Shown: positions 13,012 to 25,525, numbered from the stretch's first letter. The stretch is DNA of 64,000 bases from Rugalucina vietnamica (GCA_964017185.1 OZ024871.1:58765226-58829225), one strand, 5' to 3'. Numbers and translations are program-made. Notes: generated from the sequence alone by a model not told the origin.

Positions 13012-14967
13012 AGCTCACCTGAGCCGTTAGGCTCACAAGGTGAGCTTATAGGATGGCCATGATCCGGCGTCCGTCCGTCGTCCGTCCGTCTGTCCACAAT
13101 TTCAAAGATCTTCTTCTCTGAAACCGCTTGGCCAACCAAAGCCAAATTTTATATGAAGCATCTATAGGAAGGGGGAACCAATGTATATATAAGAAATCCA
13201 GGTCACATGACCAAGATGGCCGCCATGCCCATATATGGTAAAAACCCTTCAAAAATTTTCTTCTCCAGAACCGGTGGACTGATTCCAACGAAACTTGGCA
13301 TGAAGCATTGATGGCTCAAGCACTACAATGTATATATAGATCACGACCCTGTGATGACCTTGACCTATTTTACGGCAAGGTCAACATAGGTCGCCAATGC
13401 ATTTGAATGGGGAAAACTTTTAAAATGTCATTTAAAGTGAAAGTCTTGCAGGAAATGGGCAGTAGGACTGAATATTAATGATTCTGAAAAAAATTGGACC
13501 CCAGGGGCTCATATGCCCCCGCCCCGGGGCAATATACATGTATATTACTGTAATATTCAAACATCATCTCCTTTGAAACCGGTAGGCCAATCAAAGCCAA
13601 ATTTTATGTGAAGCATCAATAGGAAGGGGTAATCAATGTGTATATAAATAATCCAGGTCACATGTCCAAGATGGCCGCAATGCCAATATATGGTAAAAAT
13701 CTTCTTCTCCAGAACCGGTGGATCGATTTCAAAGAAACTTGGCATGAAGCATCAATGGCTCAAGTACTACAATGTGTATATAAATCATGACCCTGTGATG
13801 ACCTTGACCTTTTTTTACGGCAAGGTCAACATAGGTCGCCAATGCATTTGAATAGGGAAAACTTTTAAAATGTCATTTAAAGTGAAAGTCTTGCAGGAAA
13901 TGGACAGTAGGACTGAGTATTAATGATTCTGAAAAAAAAATGGACCCCAGGAGCTCATCTGCCCCCACCCCGGGGCAATATACATGTATATTACCATAAT
14001 TTTCAAACATCTTCTCTGAAACCGCATAGCGAATCAAAGCCAAATTTTATGTGAAGCATCAATGGAATGGGGGAATTAATGTGTATATAAATTATCTAGT
14101 TCACATGACCAAGATGGCTGCCATGCCCATATAAGGTAAAAACCCTTCAAAAATCTTCTTCTCCGAATCTGGTGGATTGATTTCAAAGAAACTTGGCATG
14201 AAGCACCAATGGCTGAAGTACTACAATGTATATATAAATCATGACCCTGTGGTGACCTTGACCTATTTTAGGACAAGGTCAACATAGGTCGTCAATGCAT
14301 TGGAATGGGGAAAACTTTTAAAAAGTCATTAGAAGTGAAAATCTTGCAGGAAATGGGTAGTAGGACTAAATATTAATGATTCTGAAAAAAAAATGGACCC
14401 CAGGGGCTCATATGTCCACACCCCGGGGCAATATACATGTATATTACCATAATATTCAAACATCTTCTCCTCTAAAACCACTTGGCCAATTGAAGCCAAA
14501 TTTTATGTGAAGCATCTATAGGATGGGGGAACCAATGTATATATTAATAATCTAGGTCACATGACCAAGATGGTCGCCATGCCCATATATGGTAAAAACC
14601 CTTCAAATATCTTTTTCTCTAAAACCGATAGATTGACTTCAATGAAACTTGGCGTGAAGCATCCATGGCTTTAGTACTACAATGTATATATAAATCATGA
14701 CCCTGTGATGACCTTGATCAAGTTTATGGCAAGGTCAACATGGGTTGCCCATGCATTTGAATGGGAAAAACTGTTAAAATGTCATTTGAAGGGAAAAACC
14801 AGCAAGAAATTGGCAAATGGACAGAATATTGATTATCTGAAAAAAGAAAATGGCCCAAGGGCTTCATCTGCCCCTGCACTGGGGTTAAATACCATAATAT
14901 TCAAACATGTTTATTTGTATATGCAGCAGACTCAGGTGAGCGTTTACAGGACCATTGGTCCTCTGGT
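13012..14967 (+). mobile_element. HINE-like element, family 1, core type A, nested (level 3)
   Basis: A full copy starting AGCTCACCTGAGCCGTTAGG and ending CTCAGGTGAGC...AGGACCATTGGTCCT-CTGGTT. It has about four core units with the CCATATATGG position intact (13,217; about 14,585) or mutated (13,683; 14,130). Its first 250 bp are almost identical to those of the element it sits in, so this subfamily amplified recently. Removing it rejoins ACATGTTTATT with GGTATATGCAGC. Confidence 0.82.
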
Positions 14968-15912
14968 TGGTATATGCAGCAGACTCAGGTGAGCGTTTAC
15001 AGGACCATTGGTCCTCTGGTGTATGTGGCAATGGCTAATGGTCCTCTACATAAATTGTGCCAATCGTGTCCCCGGGGTCAAATTTGGCCATGCCCCGGGG
15101 GTCGATAGTCTCCATAGACCTACAATAGGAGGAACTAAAAAAATCTTCTTCACTGAAACCACTAGGCCCACAGCTTTGATATTTGGTATGTAGCAATGGC
15201 TAATGGTCCTCTACATAAATTGTGCCATTCATGCCCCTGGGGTCAAATTTGGCCAGGTCCCGGAGGTTGATAGTCTCAATAAACTTGCTATGGGAAAAAA
15301 TTAAAAAATCTTCTTCTCTGAAACCACAGGGCACACAGCTTTGATATTTTGTATGTGGCAATGGCTAATGGTCCTCCACATAAGTTGTGCCAGCCATGCC
15401 CCTGGGGTCGAATTTGGCCACGCCCCGGGGGTAGATAGTCTCCATAGACTTACAATGGGAAAAACTAAAAAAAAACTTCTTCTCTGAAACCAAAAGGCCC
15501 AGAGCTTCTATATTTTGTATGTAGCAATGTTTGGTATTCCCCATTATAAATTGTGCCAGTTGCTCCTGGGTCAAATTTGGCCATGCCCCGGGGGTCAATA
15601 GTGTCCATGCATAGACTTTCATTGGTCGATTCTCAATTAATTTAAATCTCATGAGCTTACAATGTGATAATCTCTCAGGTGAGCTACAGGACCAATGGTC
15701 CTCTAGTTTCAAAAGTGCATTCAAACTAATTATTCTTCATCAGAAAAAAAAAATATAGCTTGAAGTAAGTTATTATTATATGTTCTTGCCTTTTAAAAAG
15801 TGTTATATGACAAAAAAAAACAGAAAAATTAGTCCTGGAAATTTAACACCGATCATGGAATTATCATGGAAAAGTCATGGAATTTTATTTTATACTTTCC
15901 GTGGGAACCCTG

Positions 15913-16286
15913 AAATGGTTCTCAAGATATTGAGTGGAACGAAATTCTGACGTCAATCAACAGAACTTTTCTTACAAACCTGTGACCCGAGTTATGGACC
16001 AACATTCCCAGTCAACAAAAATGTCGACGAATTCATTAATTTTTGTCTGGCTGTGAGCACTATAGAAAACAGTGATGAATGCCACAAAGATAACATTTCT
16101 ATCCAACCTATGGCCTGAGTCATTTGTTCATGAGGTTAGCAAAAAATTTGCTGCAGCGAAAAATGGTCCAGGTTGCAGAAAATTTGCTGCACCGCAAAAC
16201 TGTCAAGTTAGCAAAAAATTTGCTGCAACAAAAAATGGTCAAGATCGTTACATGAGAAAAGATGCCCCAAATTTTTTTGACTTTTT
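15913..16286 (+). repeat. Resumed tandem array and a 36-bp tandem repeat
   Basis: 15,913-15,970 continues the array broken at 6356. From 16,134 to 16,242 there are three copies of a roughly 36-bp unit, (G)GTTAGCAAAAAATTTGCTGC followed by a GCGAAAAATGGTCA-type half. At 16,243-16,286 lies the beginning of another tandem unit, CGTTACATGAGAAAAGATGCC, which resumes after 21,476. Confidence 0.65.
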
Positions 16287-19200
16287 AGCTCACTTGAGCC
16301 TAAGGCTCACAAGGTGAGCTTATAGGATGGCCATGATCCGGCGTCGTCCACAATTTCAAAGATCTTCTTCTCTGAAATCACTTGGCCGAACTAGTTGAAA
16401 TTTTATGTGGAGCCTCTTTGGGTAGTGGCATTTCAAGTTTGATCGCGAAATCCAGGTCACATGACCAAGATGGCCGTCACGCCCATATATGGTAAAAACC
16501 GTTCAAAAATCTTCTTCTCCAGAACCGGTGGGCTGATTTCCACGAAACTTGGCATGTAGCATCAGGGACTTCAGCCCATCGTAGTTTGATAAAATGATGA
16601 CCCTTGGATGACCTTGACCTATTTTACGGCAAGGTCAAATTTGGAAACATAGGCTTTTACATGGGAAAAAGTGAAAACTATGGATTTTTAGCTCACCTGA
16701 GCCGAAGGCTCACAAGGTGAGCTTATAGTACAGAAGTCGAGCCGGCGTCCGTCCGTGCGTCCGTGCGTGCGTCCGTCCGTCCGTTCACATTTTCAAACTC
16801 AAATATCTCTAAGACAACAAGGCCGATCGTGATCAAATTTTATCTAAAGCATCATTGAGGAGGGGGAAAGGTTGCATTAGGTTTTGGGCCAGGTCGGATT
16901 GGAACTCTGGTTTCCATGGCAACAGATAGCTCCCATAGACTTACAATGGGAAAAACATAAAAAAATCTTCTTCTCTGAAACCACAAGTCCCAGACCTTTT
17001 ACATTTTGTGTGTAGCAATGTATAGTGGTCCTCTTTATAAATCCTGCCAGCCGTGCCCCTGGGGTCCATACAGGCCCTGCCCCGGGGGCGTGATGGGGCA
17101 AAACATAAAAAAATCTTCTTCTCCGAAACCACATGGCCCAGAGCCTTCATATTTTGTATGTAGCAATGTGTAGTGGTCCTGTTTATAAATCCTGCCAATC
17201 ATGCCCCTGGGGTCAAAACTGGCCCCGCCCCAGGGGTCCTTAGCTCCCATAGACTTACAATGGGAAAAACATAAAAAAATCTTATTCTCCGAAACCACAA
17301 GGCCCAGAGCTTTCATGTTTTGTCAGTAGCAATGTATAGTGGTCCTCTTTATAAATCCTGCCAACCGTGCCCCTGGGGTTCATACAGGCCCCGCCCTGGG
17401 GGGTCATGGGTAAAACATAAAAAAATCTTCTTCTCCAAAACCACAAGGCTCAGAGCTTTCATATTTTGTTTGTAGCAATATATAGTGTTCCTCTTTATAA
17501 ATCCTGCCAACTGTGCCCCTGGGGTCCATTCGGGCCCCGCCCCGGGGGCGTCATGGGAAAAACTTTAAAAAATCTTCTTCTCCAAAACCATAAGGCCCAC
17601 AGCTTTCATATTTTGTGTGTAGCAATGTATAATGGTCCTCTTTATAAATCCTGCCTACTGTGCCCCTGGGGTCCATACAGGCCCCGCCCCGGGGGTCATT
17701 AGGAAAAACATAAAAAAATCTTCTTCTCCAAAACCACAAGGCCAAAGCTTTCATATTTTGTATGTAGCAATGTGTAGTGGTCCTCTATATAAATCCTGCC
17801 AATCATGCCCCTGGGGTCAAAAATGGCCCCGCCCCGCGGGTCATTAGCTCCCATAGACTTACAATGGGAAAAACATTAAAAATCTTCTTCTCTGAAACCA
17901 CAAGGCCCAGAGCTTTCATATTTTGTCAGTAGCAATGTATAGTGGTCCTCTTTATAAATCCTGCCAACCGTGCCCCTGGGGTCCATAAGGGCCCCGCCCC
18001 GGGGGCGTCATGGGAAAAACATAAAAAAATCTTCTTCTCCGAAACCACAAGGCCTAGGTCTTTCATATTTTGTTTGTAGCAATGTATAGTGATGTATAGT
18101 GTTCCTCTTCATAAATCCTGCCAACCGTGCCCCTGGGGTCCGTACGGGCCCGCCCCGGGGGCGTCATGGGAAAAACTTTAAAAAATCTTCTTCTCCGAAA
18201 CCACAAGGCCCAAAGCTTTCATATTTTGTTTTTAGCAATGTATAGTGGTCCTCTTTATAATTCCTGCCAACCGTGCCCCTTGGGTCCATACAGGCCCCGC
18301 CCCGGGGGCGTCATGGGAAAAACATAAAAAAATCTTCTTCTCCGAAACCATATGGCCCAGAGCTTTCATATGTTGTGTTGACCAATGTATAATCCTCTCC
18401 TTTATAAATGCTGCCAACGGTGCCCCTGGGGTCCATACAGGCCACGCCCCAGGCATGTCATTATCTACCATAGACTTATAATGGAAATGTATGAAAAAAT
18501 CTTTTCTGCAACAGCATGACACAAAGCTTGTATAATTGATATACAACATTGTCATGTGGAGCTCTACAAAAATCCTGCCAATTTTGCCCCTGGGGTCAAA
18601 TATGGCCCCACCCCGGGGGTCATTGTAGGACCCTGACCTTGTTAGACGATTTTTTCACATGAACCACAATGGCAGAAAAGAGGATACACAATCCAGACAA
18701 GAGCTCTTCTGCTGATGTAAGTAGGGTTTCAAGGTCACATGACCAAGATGGCCACCATACCCATATATGGTAAAACCCCCAATTACTTTGTCCAGTGACT
18801 GTACTTGTTGACTCTCAGGTGAGCGATCGTTGCCCCTGGGCTACTTGTTTGAAAAATATTGCAGCCTGAGGCCTGAAAAGTGGTAGATGCAAACAACTAA
18901 TGGAGTAGATGAAGGTATATGATTGATTTAGGTCAAGGTCATCTCTTGACCTTGGCCAGTCTGTCGTCCATACACACTTTTCAAAGATCTTCTCTGAAAC
19001 TGCTTGGCCAATCAAAGTGAAATTTTATGTGGAGCATCCATGGGTAGGGGAGACGAAAGTTTGATCCCGAAATCCAGGTCACATGACAAAGAAGGCCGCC
19101 ACGCCCATATATGGTAAATACCACTCAAAAATCTTCTTCTCCAGAACAGGCTGGCCGATTTTCATGAAACTTGGTATGTAGCATTTGGGACTCCAGCCCA

Positions 19201-21475
19201 TCATAGTTTGATAAAATTATGACCCTGTGATGACCTTGACCTATTTTACGGCAAGGTCAATTTTGGAAACATAGGCTTTTACATGGGAAAAAGTGAAAAC
19301 TATGGATTTTTTTAAAACAATTGCAGTCTGAGGCCTGAAAAGTGGTAGATGCAAACAACTAATGGAGTAGATGAAGGTATGTGATTAATTTAGGTCAAGG
19401 TCATCTCTTGACCTTGGCCAGTCTGTCTTCCTTACACCTTTTCAAAGATCTTCTTCTCTGAAACTGCTTGGCCAATCAAAGTGAAATTTTATGTGGAGCA
19501 TCCATGGGTAGGGGAGACGAAAGTTTGATCCCGAAATCCAGGTCACATGACCAAGATGGCCGCCACGCCCATATATGGTAAAAAACCACTCAAAAATCTT
19601 CTTCTCCAGAACCGGTGGGCCGATTTCCACGAAACTTGGTATGTAGCATCAAGGACCTCAGCCCATCATAGTTTGATAAAATGATGACCCTTGGATGACC
19701 TTGACCTATTTTACGGCAAGGTCAAATTTGGAAACATAGGCTTTTACATAGGAAAAAGTGAAAACTATGGATTTTTTGAAAACTATTGCAGCCTGAGGCC
19801 TGAAAAGTGGTAGATGCAAACAACTAATGGAGTAGATGAAGGTATGTGATTAATATAGGTCAAGGTCATCTCTTGACCTTGGCCAGTCTGTTGTCCATAC
19901 ACACTTTACAAAGATCTTCTCTGAAACTGCTTGGCCAATCAAAGTGAAATTTTATGTGGAGCATTCATGGGTAGGGGAGACGAAAGTTTGAACACGAAAT
20001 CCAGGTCACATGACCAAGATGGCCGCCACGCCCATATATGGTAAAAACCACTCAAAAATCTTTTCCAGAATCGGCTGGCCGATTTCCATGAAACTTGGTA
20101 TGTAGCATTGAGGACCTCAGCCCATCATAGTTTGATAAAATGATGACCCTTGGATGACCTTGACCTATTTTACGGCAAGGTCAAATTTGGAAACATAGGC
20201 TTTTACATAGGAAAAAGTGAAAACTATGGATTTTTTGAAAACTATTGCAGCCTGAGGCCTGAAAAGTGGTAGATGCAAACAACAAATGGAGTATATGAAG
20301 GTATGTGATTAATTTAGGTCAAGGTCATCTCTTGACCTTGGCCAGTCTGTTGTCCATACACAGTTTTCAAAGATCTTCTTCTCTGAAACTGCGCGGCCAA
20401 TCAGAGTGAAATTTTATGTGGAGCATCCATGGGTAGGGGAGACGAAAGTTTGATTGCAAAATCTAGGTCACATGACCAAGATGGCCGCCACGCCCATATA
20501 TGGTTAAAACCACTCAAAAATCTTGTTCTCCAGAACCGGCTGGCCGATTTCCACGAAACTTTGTATGTAGCATCGGGGACCTCAGCCCATCATAGTTTGA
20601 TAGAATGATGACCCTTGGATGACCTTGACCTATTTTACGGCAAGGTCAAATTTGGAAACATAGGCTTTTACATAGGAAGAAGTGAAAACTATGGATTTTA
20701 TGAAAAGTATTGCAGCCTGAGGCCTGAAAAGTGGTAGATGCAAACAACTAATGGAGTAGATGAAGGTATGTGATTAATATAGGTCAAGGTCATCTCTTGA
20801 CCTTGGGCAGTCTGTTGTCCATACACCCTTTTCAAAGATCTTCTTCTCTGAAACTGCTTGGCAAATCAAAGTGAAATTTTATGTGGAGCATCCATGGGTA
20901 GGGGAGACGAAAGTTTGATCCCGAAATCCAGGTCACATGACCAAGATGGCCGCCACGCCCATATATGGTAAAAACCTTTCAAAAATCTTCTTCTCCAGAA
21001 CAGGCAGGCCAATTTTCATGAAACTTGTTATGTAGCATTTGGGACTCCAGCCCATCATAGTTTGTTGAAATGATGACCCTATGATGACCTTGACCTATTT
21101 TACGGCAAGGTCAATTTTGGAAACATAGGCTTTCACATGGGAAAAGGCGAAAACAAACTGTTGCAGCCTGAGACCTGAAAGTTGCTAGATGCAGACAACT
21201 AATGGAGTCAATGAAGGTAAGTAATTAATGAAGGCCAAGGTCATGTCTTGACCTTGGCCCAAGGTCATTTAAATATCAAAATTAAAATTATGGTTTTCTC
21301 AGAAATCACTGGGTTTGGAAACTATTGCAGCCTGAGACCTGAAACTTTGCAGATGCAGACAATTATGAAGTCAATAAAGGTGTGTGAGTATTCAAGGTCA
21401 AGGTCATTTCATTATGACTTAATACTCCAAGATCAGGCTTCAGGTGAGCGTTCTCAGGACCAATGGTCCTCTGGT
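16287..21475 (+). mobile_element. HINE-like element, family 1, core type D, with nested copy
   Basis: Starts AGCTCACTTGAGCC with its subterminal inverted copy and ends CTTCAGGTGAGCG-TTCTC-AGGACCAATGGTCCT-CTGGTT. The core has about five units of roughly 465 bp, with the GAAACTGCTTGGCCAATCAAAG seam at about 18,998, 19,461, 19,925, 20,384 and 20,850. Each unit has GTCACATGAC, AAGATGGCCGCCACG, CCATATATGG, TGACCTTGACC and the phrase TTGCAGCCTGAGGCCTGAAA. It is interrupted by another element at 16,690-18,848; the flanks rejoin as GTGAAAACTATGGATTTTT-GAAAA. Confidence 0.8.
16690..18848 (+). mobile_element. HINE-like element, family 1, core type C, nested
   Basis: Begins AGCTCACCTGAGCCGAAGG and has a GTCCGTGCGTCC minisatellite at 16,745-16,785. 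About ten units of roughly 150-165 bp carry CCCCTGGGGTCCATACAGGCC, GTCATGGGAAAAACATAAAAA and the AATCTTCTTCTCCGAAACCAC seam. The 3' end is the alternative type, CTCTCAGGTGAGCGATCG-TTGCCCCTGGGCTA-CTTGTT, as in the 3114 element. It shares 5' ends with other core types, so core and terminus evolve as separate modules. Confidence 0.78.
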
Positions 21476-21749
21476 TCGTTATGTTTCGTTACTGTGATTT
21501 ATACACCCACCAGAATCCATCGTTACTCTTGTTATGTAGTGCTGGACACAGACACACCTGTATTATCATTGAAACTCCCTTTGTTACATTTGTTCTGATC
21601 GTTACATGAGAAAAAATGCCCCAAATTTTTTGGCTTTTTTTGTTACGTTTCTTTACTGTGATTTATACACCCACCAGAATCCATTGTTACTCTTGTTTTG
21701 TAGTGCTGGACACAGACACACCTGTATTATCATTGAAACTCCCTTTGTT
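21476..21749 (+). repeat. Tandem repeat, unit ~155 bp
   Basis: Two units share GATCGTTACATGAGAAAA, TACGTTTCTTTACTGTGATT, ACACCCACCAGAATCC and GACACAGACACACCTGTATT. The array began at 16,243 and was split by the 16,287-21,475 element; it is cut again at 21,750 by the next element. Confidence 0.7.
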
Positions 21750-24430
21750 AGCTCACCTGAGCCGAAGGCTCACAAGGTGAGCTTATAGTATGGTAGTCGA
21801 GCTGGCGTCCGTGCGTCTGTCGTCCGTCGTCAACATTTTCAAACAACTTCTCCTCTGAAGCTGCCAGGCCGAATCTTTTCATATTTCACATATAGCATCT
21901 ACAGGTGGGGGGAACAAATATTTGTGTTTTTTATTTCGCTCGGATAAAAACTCTGGTTGCTATGGCAACTTATGCTTCCCATAGACTTATAATGGAGAAA
22001 AGTGAAAATTGCCTAGTTTTGCTGTCTTGTTTGAGATATTTGAATTTTGTTTTTGCAGAAATGTTTATTGAGTAGTCCTCTATGTTTCATGTGACTTTTG
22101 TCCTAATCCTTCATTTTGATTGGTTGCAGGGGCCCCATATAGGGCAAAATTTCGAAAAACATTCAAAAATCTTCTTCTCAGAAACTGTCAAGGGGATGAA
22201 GCCTATACTTTGTATACATGTTCCTGACAATGGGCTCTACATAATTTGTGTTTTTTATTCCAGGCGGATAAGAACTCTGGTTGCTATGGCAACTTAAAGT
22301 TTCCATAGACTTATAATGGGAAAAGTGGAAATTGGCTATTTTTCCGCTAAAATTGCAGACACTTGAATTTTGTTTTTGCAGAAATGTTTATTGAGTAGTG
22401 TTTGACGTTTCTTGCGAGTTTTGTCCTAATCCTTTATTTTGATTGGTTGCTGGGGCCCCATAAAGGGCAAAATTTTGAGGAAAACCTTTAAAATGTCTTT
22501 TAAAATGAAAGTCTTGCAGGAAATGGGCAGTAGGGCTGAATATTAATGATTCTGAAAAAAATTGGACCCCAGGGGCATGCAGGGCATTATACATGTATAT
22601 TACCATACTATTCAAACATCTTCTTCTGGGTGATTTTCAAAAAAATGAAGTAAAAGTGTGACATTGACCCATTTTAGGTCAAAATTGAGATGTGCATTTT
22701 TCTTTTAAATTTTTGTTCCTGGTTTTTCTATGGATATCAAAATAAGAGAAAACAACATTCAAATCTCTTTGACAACGGCCATTTTTGTGATTTTCATGTT
22801 TATGTGCTTTTTGTTGTTAATTTTCAAAACTGGTGATATACCTTATAAGTAGTGCTACATTTGTAACTTACACTTTGTGTTTCAAATTTGTTCTTAGTTT
22901 GATAGACCCTATATTGGGACTAGACTCTATGCCATTAATTTGAGAAAATTCTCAAAAAAAAATTTTTTTCACACATTTATTTGATAAACTTGACCCTCAA
23001 ATTGCTGTCTTCACCTATAAATGTTTCCATAACCACTCAAATGATCAATGTATTTAATGATGAACAGTATCTTACAAGTGTACAATGCTTCCCATGATTG
23101 CCATATAAATTTATAAGAGTGAAAGTAATATGTATCGTTAGGCATTAGCGTTCAATTTTTTAGACTAGAAAATATGCGTTGCACTTGTGACATCACTTTT
23201 GTTAATTATTAGAAGCCAATATGCATACTGTAGGCAGAGGGTTGTTTTTGTTGGGTTCTTTCTGACCTGCTAGACTAAAATATAAAGCAAAATAACATGT
23301 CTTACATGATATGCTTATATGGTCAGTCAAGAAATACAAAACGTTGCACTTGTGACAAATATGGTTAACTGATTAGATCAGCTACTTTTCAAAATATAAG
23401 AAAGGGTTTTTAATGAAGAACCTCTGATAATCAATCCAGATACATCAGACTTGATCAGTAAGAGCATACAATAGATGTAGGGCTTACAATGATTGAACAC
23501 TGACTTTCACAAGTTTTAGCTAAGCTATTTTTGCTGTAGTTTATTTTTAGGGGTATGGTTATTATTTATAAATGCTGAAGAGGCAACAAAAGCGAAATAC
23601 ATGCATGTTTCATTGGCAACTCTCAAGTACCTAATTGTTTGTATCTTTTTAGAGATTTTGTGTTATTAGGTAATCAGATAATTGTTTTCTGACCATTTGA
23701 AAATGACTTACTACTCAAAATGTCACGCTAAAACGTTGCACTTGTGACATTTTTAGGTATATATTGTTGAATAAATCTGGTATAGATCCATCTTTTTTTA
23801 TGAAATTTTGCATGGAGTTTGACACCTTGGAAACACACATTTAAGGTATAAATGAGACCTTATATGAATAAAGCTTATCAGTCCAGCTTTAATATTGAAA
23901 AATACTTCATTTTTTTGAAAACCACCCTTCTGTGAAACCGCTTGGCCAATCAAAGCCAAATTTTATGTGAATTATTTATATAATGGGGGAATCAGTGTGT
24001 ATATAAATAATCAAGGTCACATGACCAAGATGGCCACCATGCCCATATATGGTAAAAACCCTTCAAAATCTTCTTCTCTTGAACCGGTGGACGGATTTCG
24101 AAGAAACTTGATGTGAAGCATCTATGGCTTAAGTACTACAATGTATATATAAATCATGACCCTGTGATGACCTTGATCCAGTTTATGGCAAGGTCAACAT
24201 GGGTTGACCATGTATTTAAATGGGGAAAACTGTTAAAATGTCATTTGAAGGGAAAAGCCAGCAGGAAATTGGCAAATGGACAGAATATTGATTATTCTGA
24301 AAATAACACAAATGGCCCAAGGGCTTCATCTGCCCCTACACTGGGGTTAAATACCATAATATTCAAACATGTTTATTGGTATATGCAGCAGATCTCAGGT
24401 GAGCGTTTACAGGACCATTGGTCCTCTTGT
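21750..24430 (+). mobile_element. HINE-like element, family 1, mixed core, with an internal transposon
   Basis: The 5' end AGCTCACCTGAGCCGAAGG is followed by a CGTCC minisatellite and two units of a GGTTGCTATGGCAACTTA-containing core (about 21,950 and 22,280). At about 22,490 it switches to type-A sequence (TTTAAAATGTCTTTTAAAATG). The type-A part is split at 22,628-23,927 by a TIR element and ends CTCAGGTGAGCG, AGGACCATTGGTCCT, CTTGTTG near 24,430. The junction implies recombination or template switching between core types. Confidence 0.75.
22628..23927. mobile_element. 1.3-kb non-autonomous DNA transposon, TTCT target duplication
   Basis: Left tip GGGTGATTTTCAAAAAAATG and the reverse complement of the right tip, GGGTGGTTTTCAAAAAAATG, form inverted repeats of about 25 bp with one mismatch. 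TTCT flanks both sides (22,624-22,627 and 23,928-23,931), and excision restores the seam CATCTTCTTCT-GTGAAACC. Inside, GTTGCACTTGTGACA occurs three times (about 23,173, 23,343 and 23,735). No open frame of useful length; superfamily not assigned. Confidence 0.75.
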
Positions 24431-25390
24431 TGTCTACTGTCTACTGAAAGCAAAATATAATATAATAATTTCCCTACCTACCTACCCAATTCTAAAATAC
24501 TGGGTAGGTACATGTAAAGGACAAACAATTTTTTAATTCAGGCCTTAAGATTCTGAAAAAAATTGAACCCCAGGCTTGTAGTCTGCCCACCCTTTGGCAA
24601 TATACACTAATATAACCATAATATCCAAAGATCTTCTTTTCTGAAACCGCTTTGCTGATCAAAGTCAAATGTTATTGGAAGCATCTATATGAAGGCCTTT
24701 TGAAGGGGGAACCAATGTGCAGAGCCCCAGATAATTCTTTTTCCTAATTGAGTATTTACTCATGAAATTTTGTCCGGAGTAGTAAATGGGCATCACAGGT
24801 TGTTTGATCATGATTTTTAGCTCACCTGAGCCGAAGGCGGAGGTGAAAATGAAAATAAAAGTATAATTTCCCAGAAATTTAAGAAATTTCTGCTGCTGAA
24901 GCTTTTATTTAGTGTTCAGGAAATTACCAAAAACATCTTTAGTAATATCCGAATCTTAACTTTGACAAAAATAAGAATTAAAATTTGTTTCAAAAGGGAC
25001 TCAATATAAATCAAGGCATAATGATCTCACTCGAGTTAGATTAATGTGTTTACAAAGTCTTTAATTTAGTAATGTCAAGCAATTACAAAATGTAAATACT
25101 CTTTGTGAACAGGTAGAAAAAATGGGGAAGCCTCGTAAGTGACACAGCAATCAGGAAACTAAAAATAATGCAATATCATGTACTGTACCCATTAGTAAAC
25201 TTGAAATATGATTTTATTTCAAATTTCGCAAGGCTAGGCCATCAAATAAACTTTTTTTTTTCTGCTGAAAACTTTGCTGAAGTGCACATACAAGGTTTTG
25301 TAACCAAGCTTACAATATATATTTTCATTCTAAGAAACTGACACTGTCCAAAATAGAATGATGTCAAGTCTTAATTTTTGCTTTGCTCAG
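24431..25390. other. Repeat fragments and sequence 5' of the first detected VDAC exon
   Basis: 24,545-24,720 is a degraded piece of a type-A core (GATTCTGAAAAAAATTG, CAATATACA). At 24,819 a 5' end, AGCTCACCTGAGCCGAAGG, stops after about 20 bp, so only the extreme tip of an element is present. 24,860-25,390 is AT-rich and unremarkable, presumably intron; no first coding exon was recognised. Confidence 0.5.
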
Positions 25391-25525
25391 ATTATGGTTT
25401 CTGGAAGGTGGACTGTAAAACAAAGACTGACAGTGGTGTGAAGTTTACCACAAAGGGGAGCCATAGTACAGACACAGGCAAACTCTCCGGAGAACTAGAG
25501 ACAGAGTACAAGTGTGATGATTATG
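25391..25525 (+). CDS. VDAC: VDAC exon a (first strands of the barrel)
   Basis: Acceptor TTTGCTTTGCTCAG at 25,390; donor G|GTGAGT at 25,526. The exon is 135 nt, entering with two bases of a codon and leaving one. It encodes [18 protein letters not shown] and continues to [11 protein letters not shown], matching the first three beta-strands after the N-terminal helix. The preceding helix (MAPP...DLGK...ARD in animals) should be encoded upstream and was not located. Confidence 0.92.

Larger units (their letters stand above)
10343..15020 (+). mobile_element. HINE-like element, family 1, core type A, nested (level 2)
   Basis: Begins AGCTCACCTGAGCCGTTAGG within a T run and contains a (CGTCCGTC)n minisatellite at 10,398-10,425. 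Units of about 455-465 bp follow, with GTCACATGAC at 10,532 and CCATATATGG at 10,560, then similar boxes near 11,022, 11,475 and 12,676. It is interrupted at ACATGTTTATT (13,011) by another copy. Its end, GGTATATGCAGC...CTCAGGTGAGC...AGGACCATTGGTCCT-CTGG, resumes at about 14,969 and finishes at 15,020. Confidence 0.8.
9543..15707 (+). mobile_element. HINE-like element, family 1, core type B, host of nested copies
   Basis: The left part (9543-10,342) has the AGCTCACCTGAGCC end, subterminal inverted copy, minisatellite and four type-B units. It breaks inside GATATTTT and resumes at 15,021 with GTATGTGGCAATGGC, exactly the continuation seen in intact units. The right part ends AGGACCAATGGTCCT-CTAGTT at 15,707. 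Between lie two further nested family-1 elements. Its first 250 bp closely match those of the 6521 element. Confidence 0.82.
6357..15912. mobile_element. CAGGG-ended DNA transposon (hAT-like, non-autonomous), split by later insertions
   Basis: Left end CAGGGTTCCCACGG (6357) and right end CCGTGGGAACCCTG (15,912) are perfect 14-bp inverted repeats, flanked by AAATG on both sides (6352-6356 and 15,913-15,917). Its own sequence is only about 165 bp on the left and 205 bp on the right, rich in CATGGAAAAGTCATGGAATTTT. The rest is later HINE-like insertions. CAGGG tips suggest hAT, but hATs make 8-bp duplications and only 5 bp match, so the superfamily is uncertain. Confidence 0.7.
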
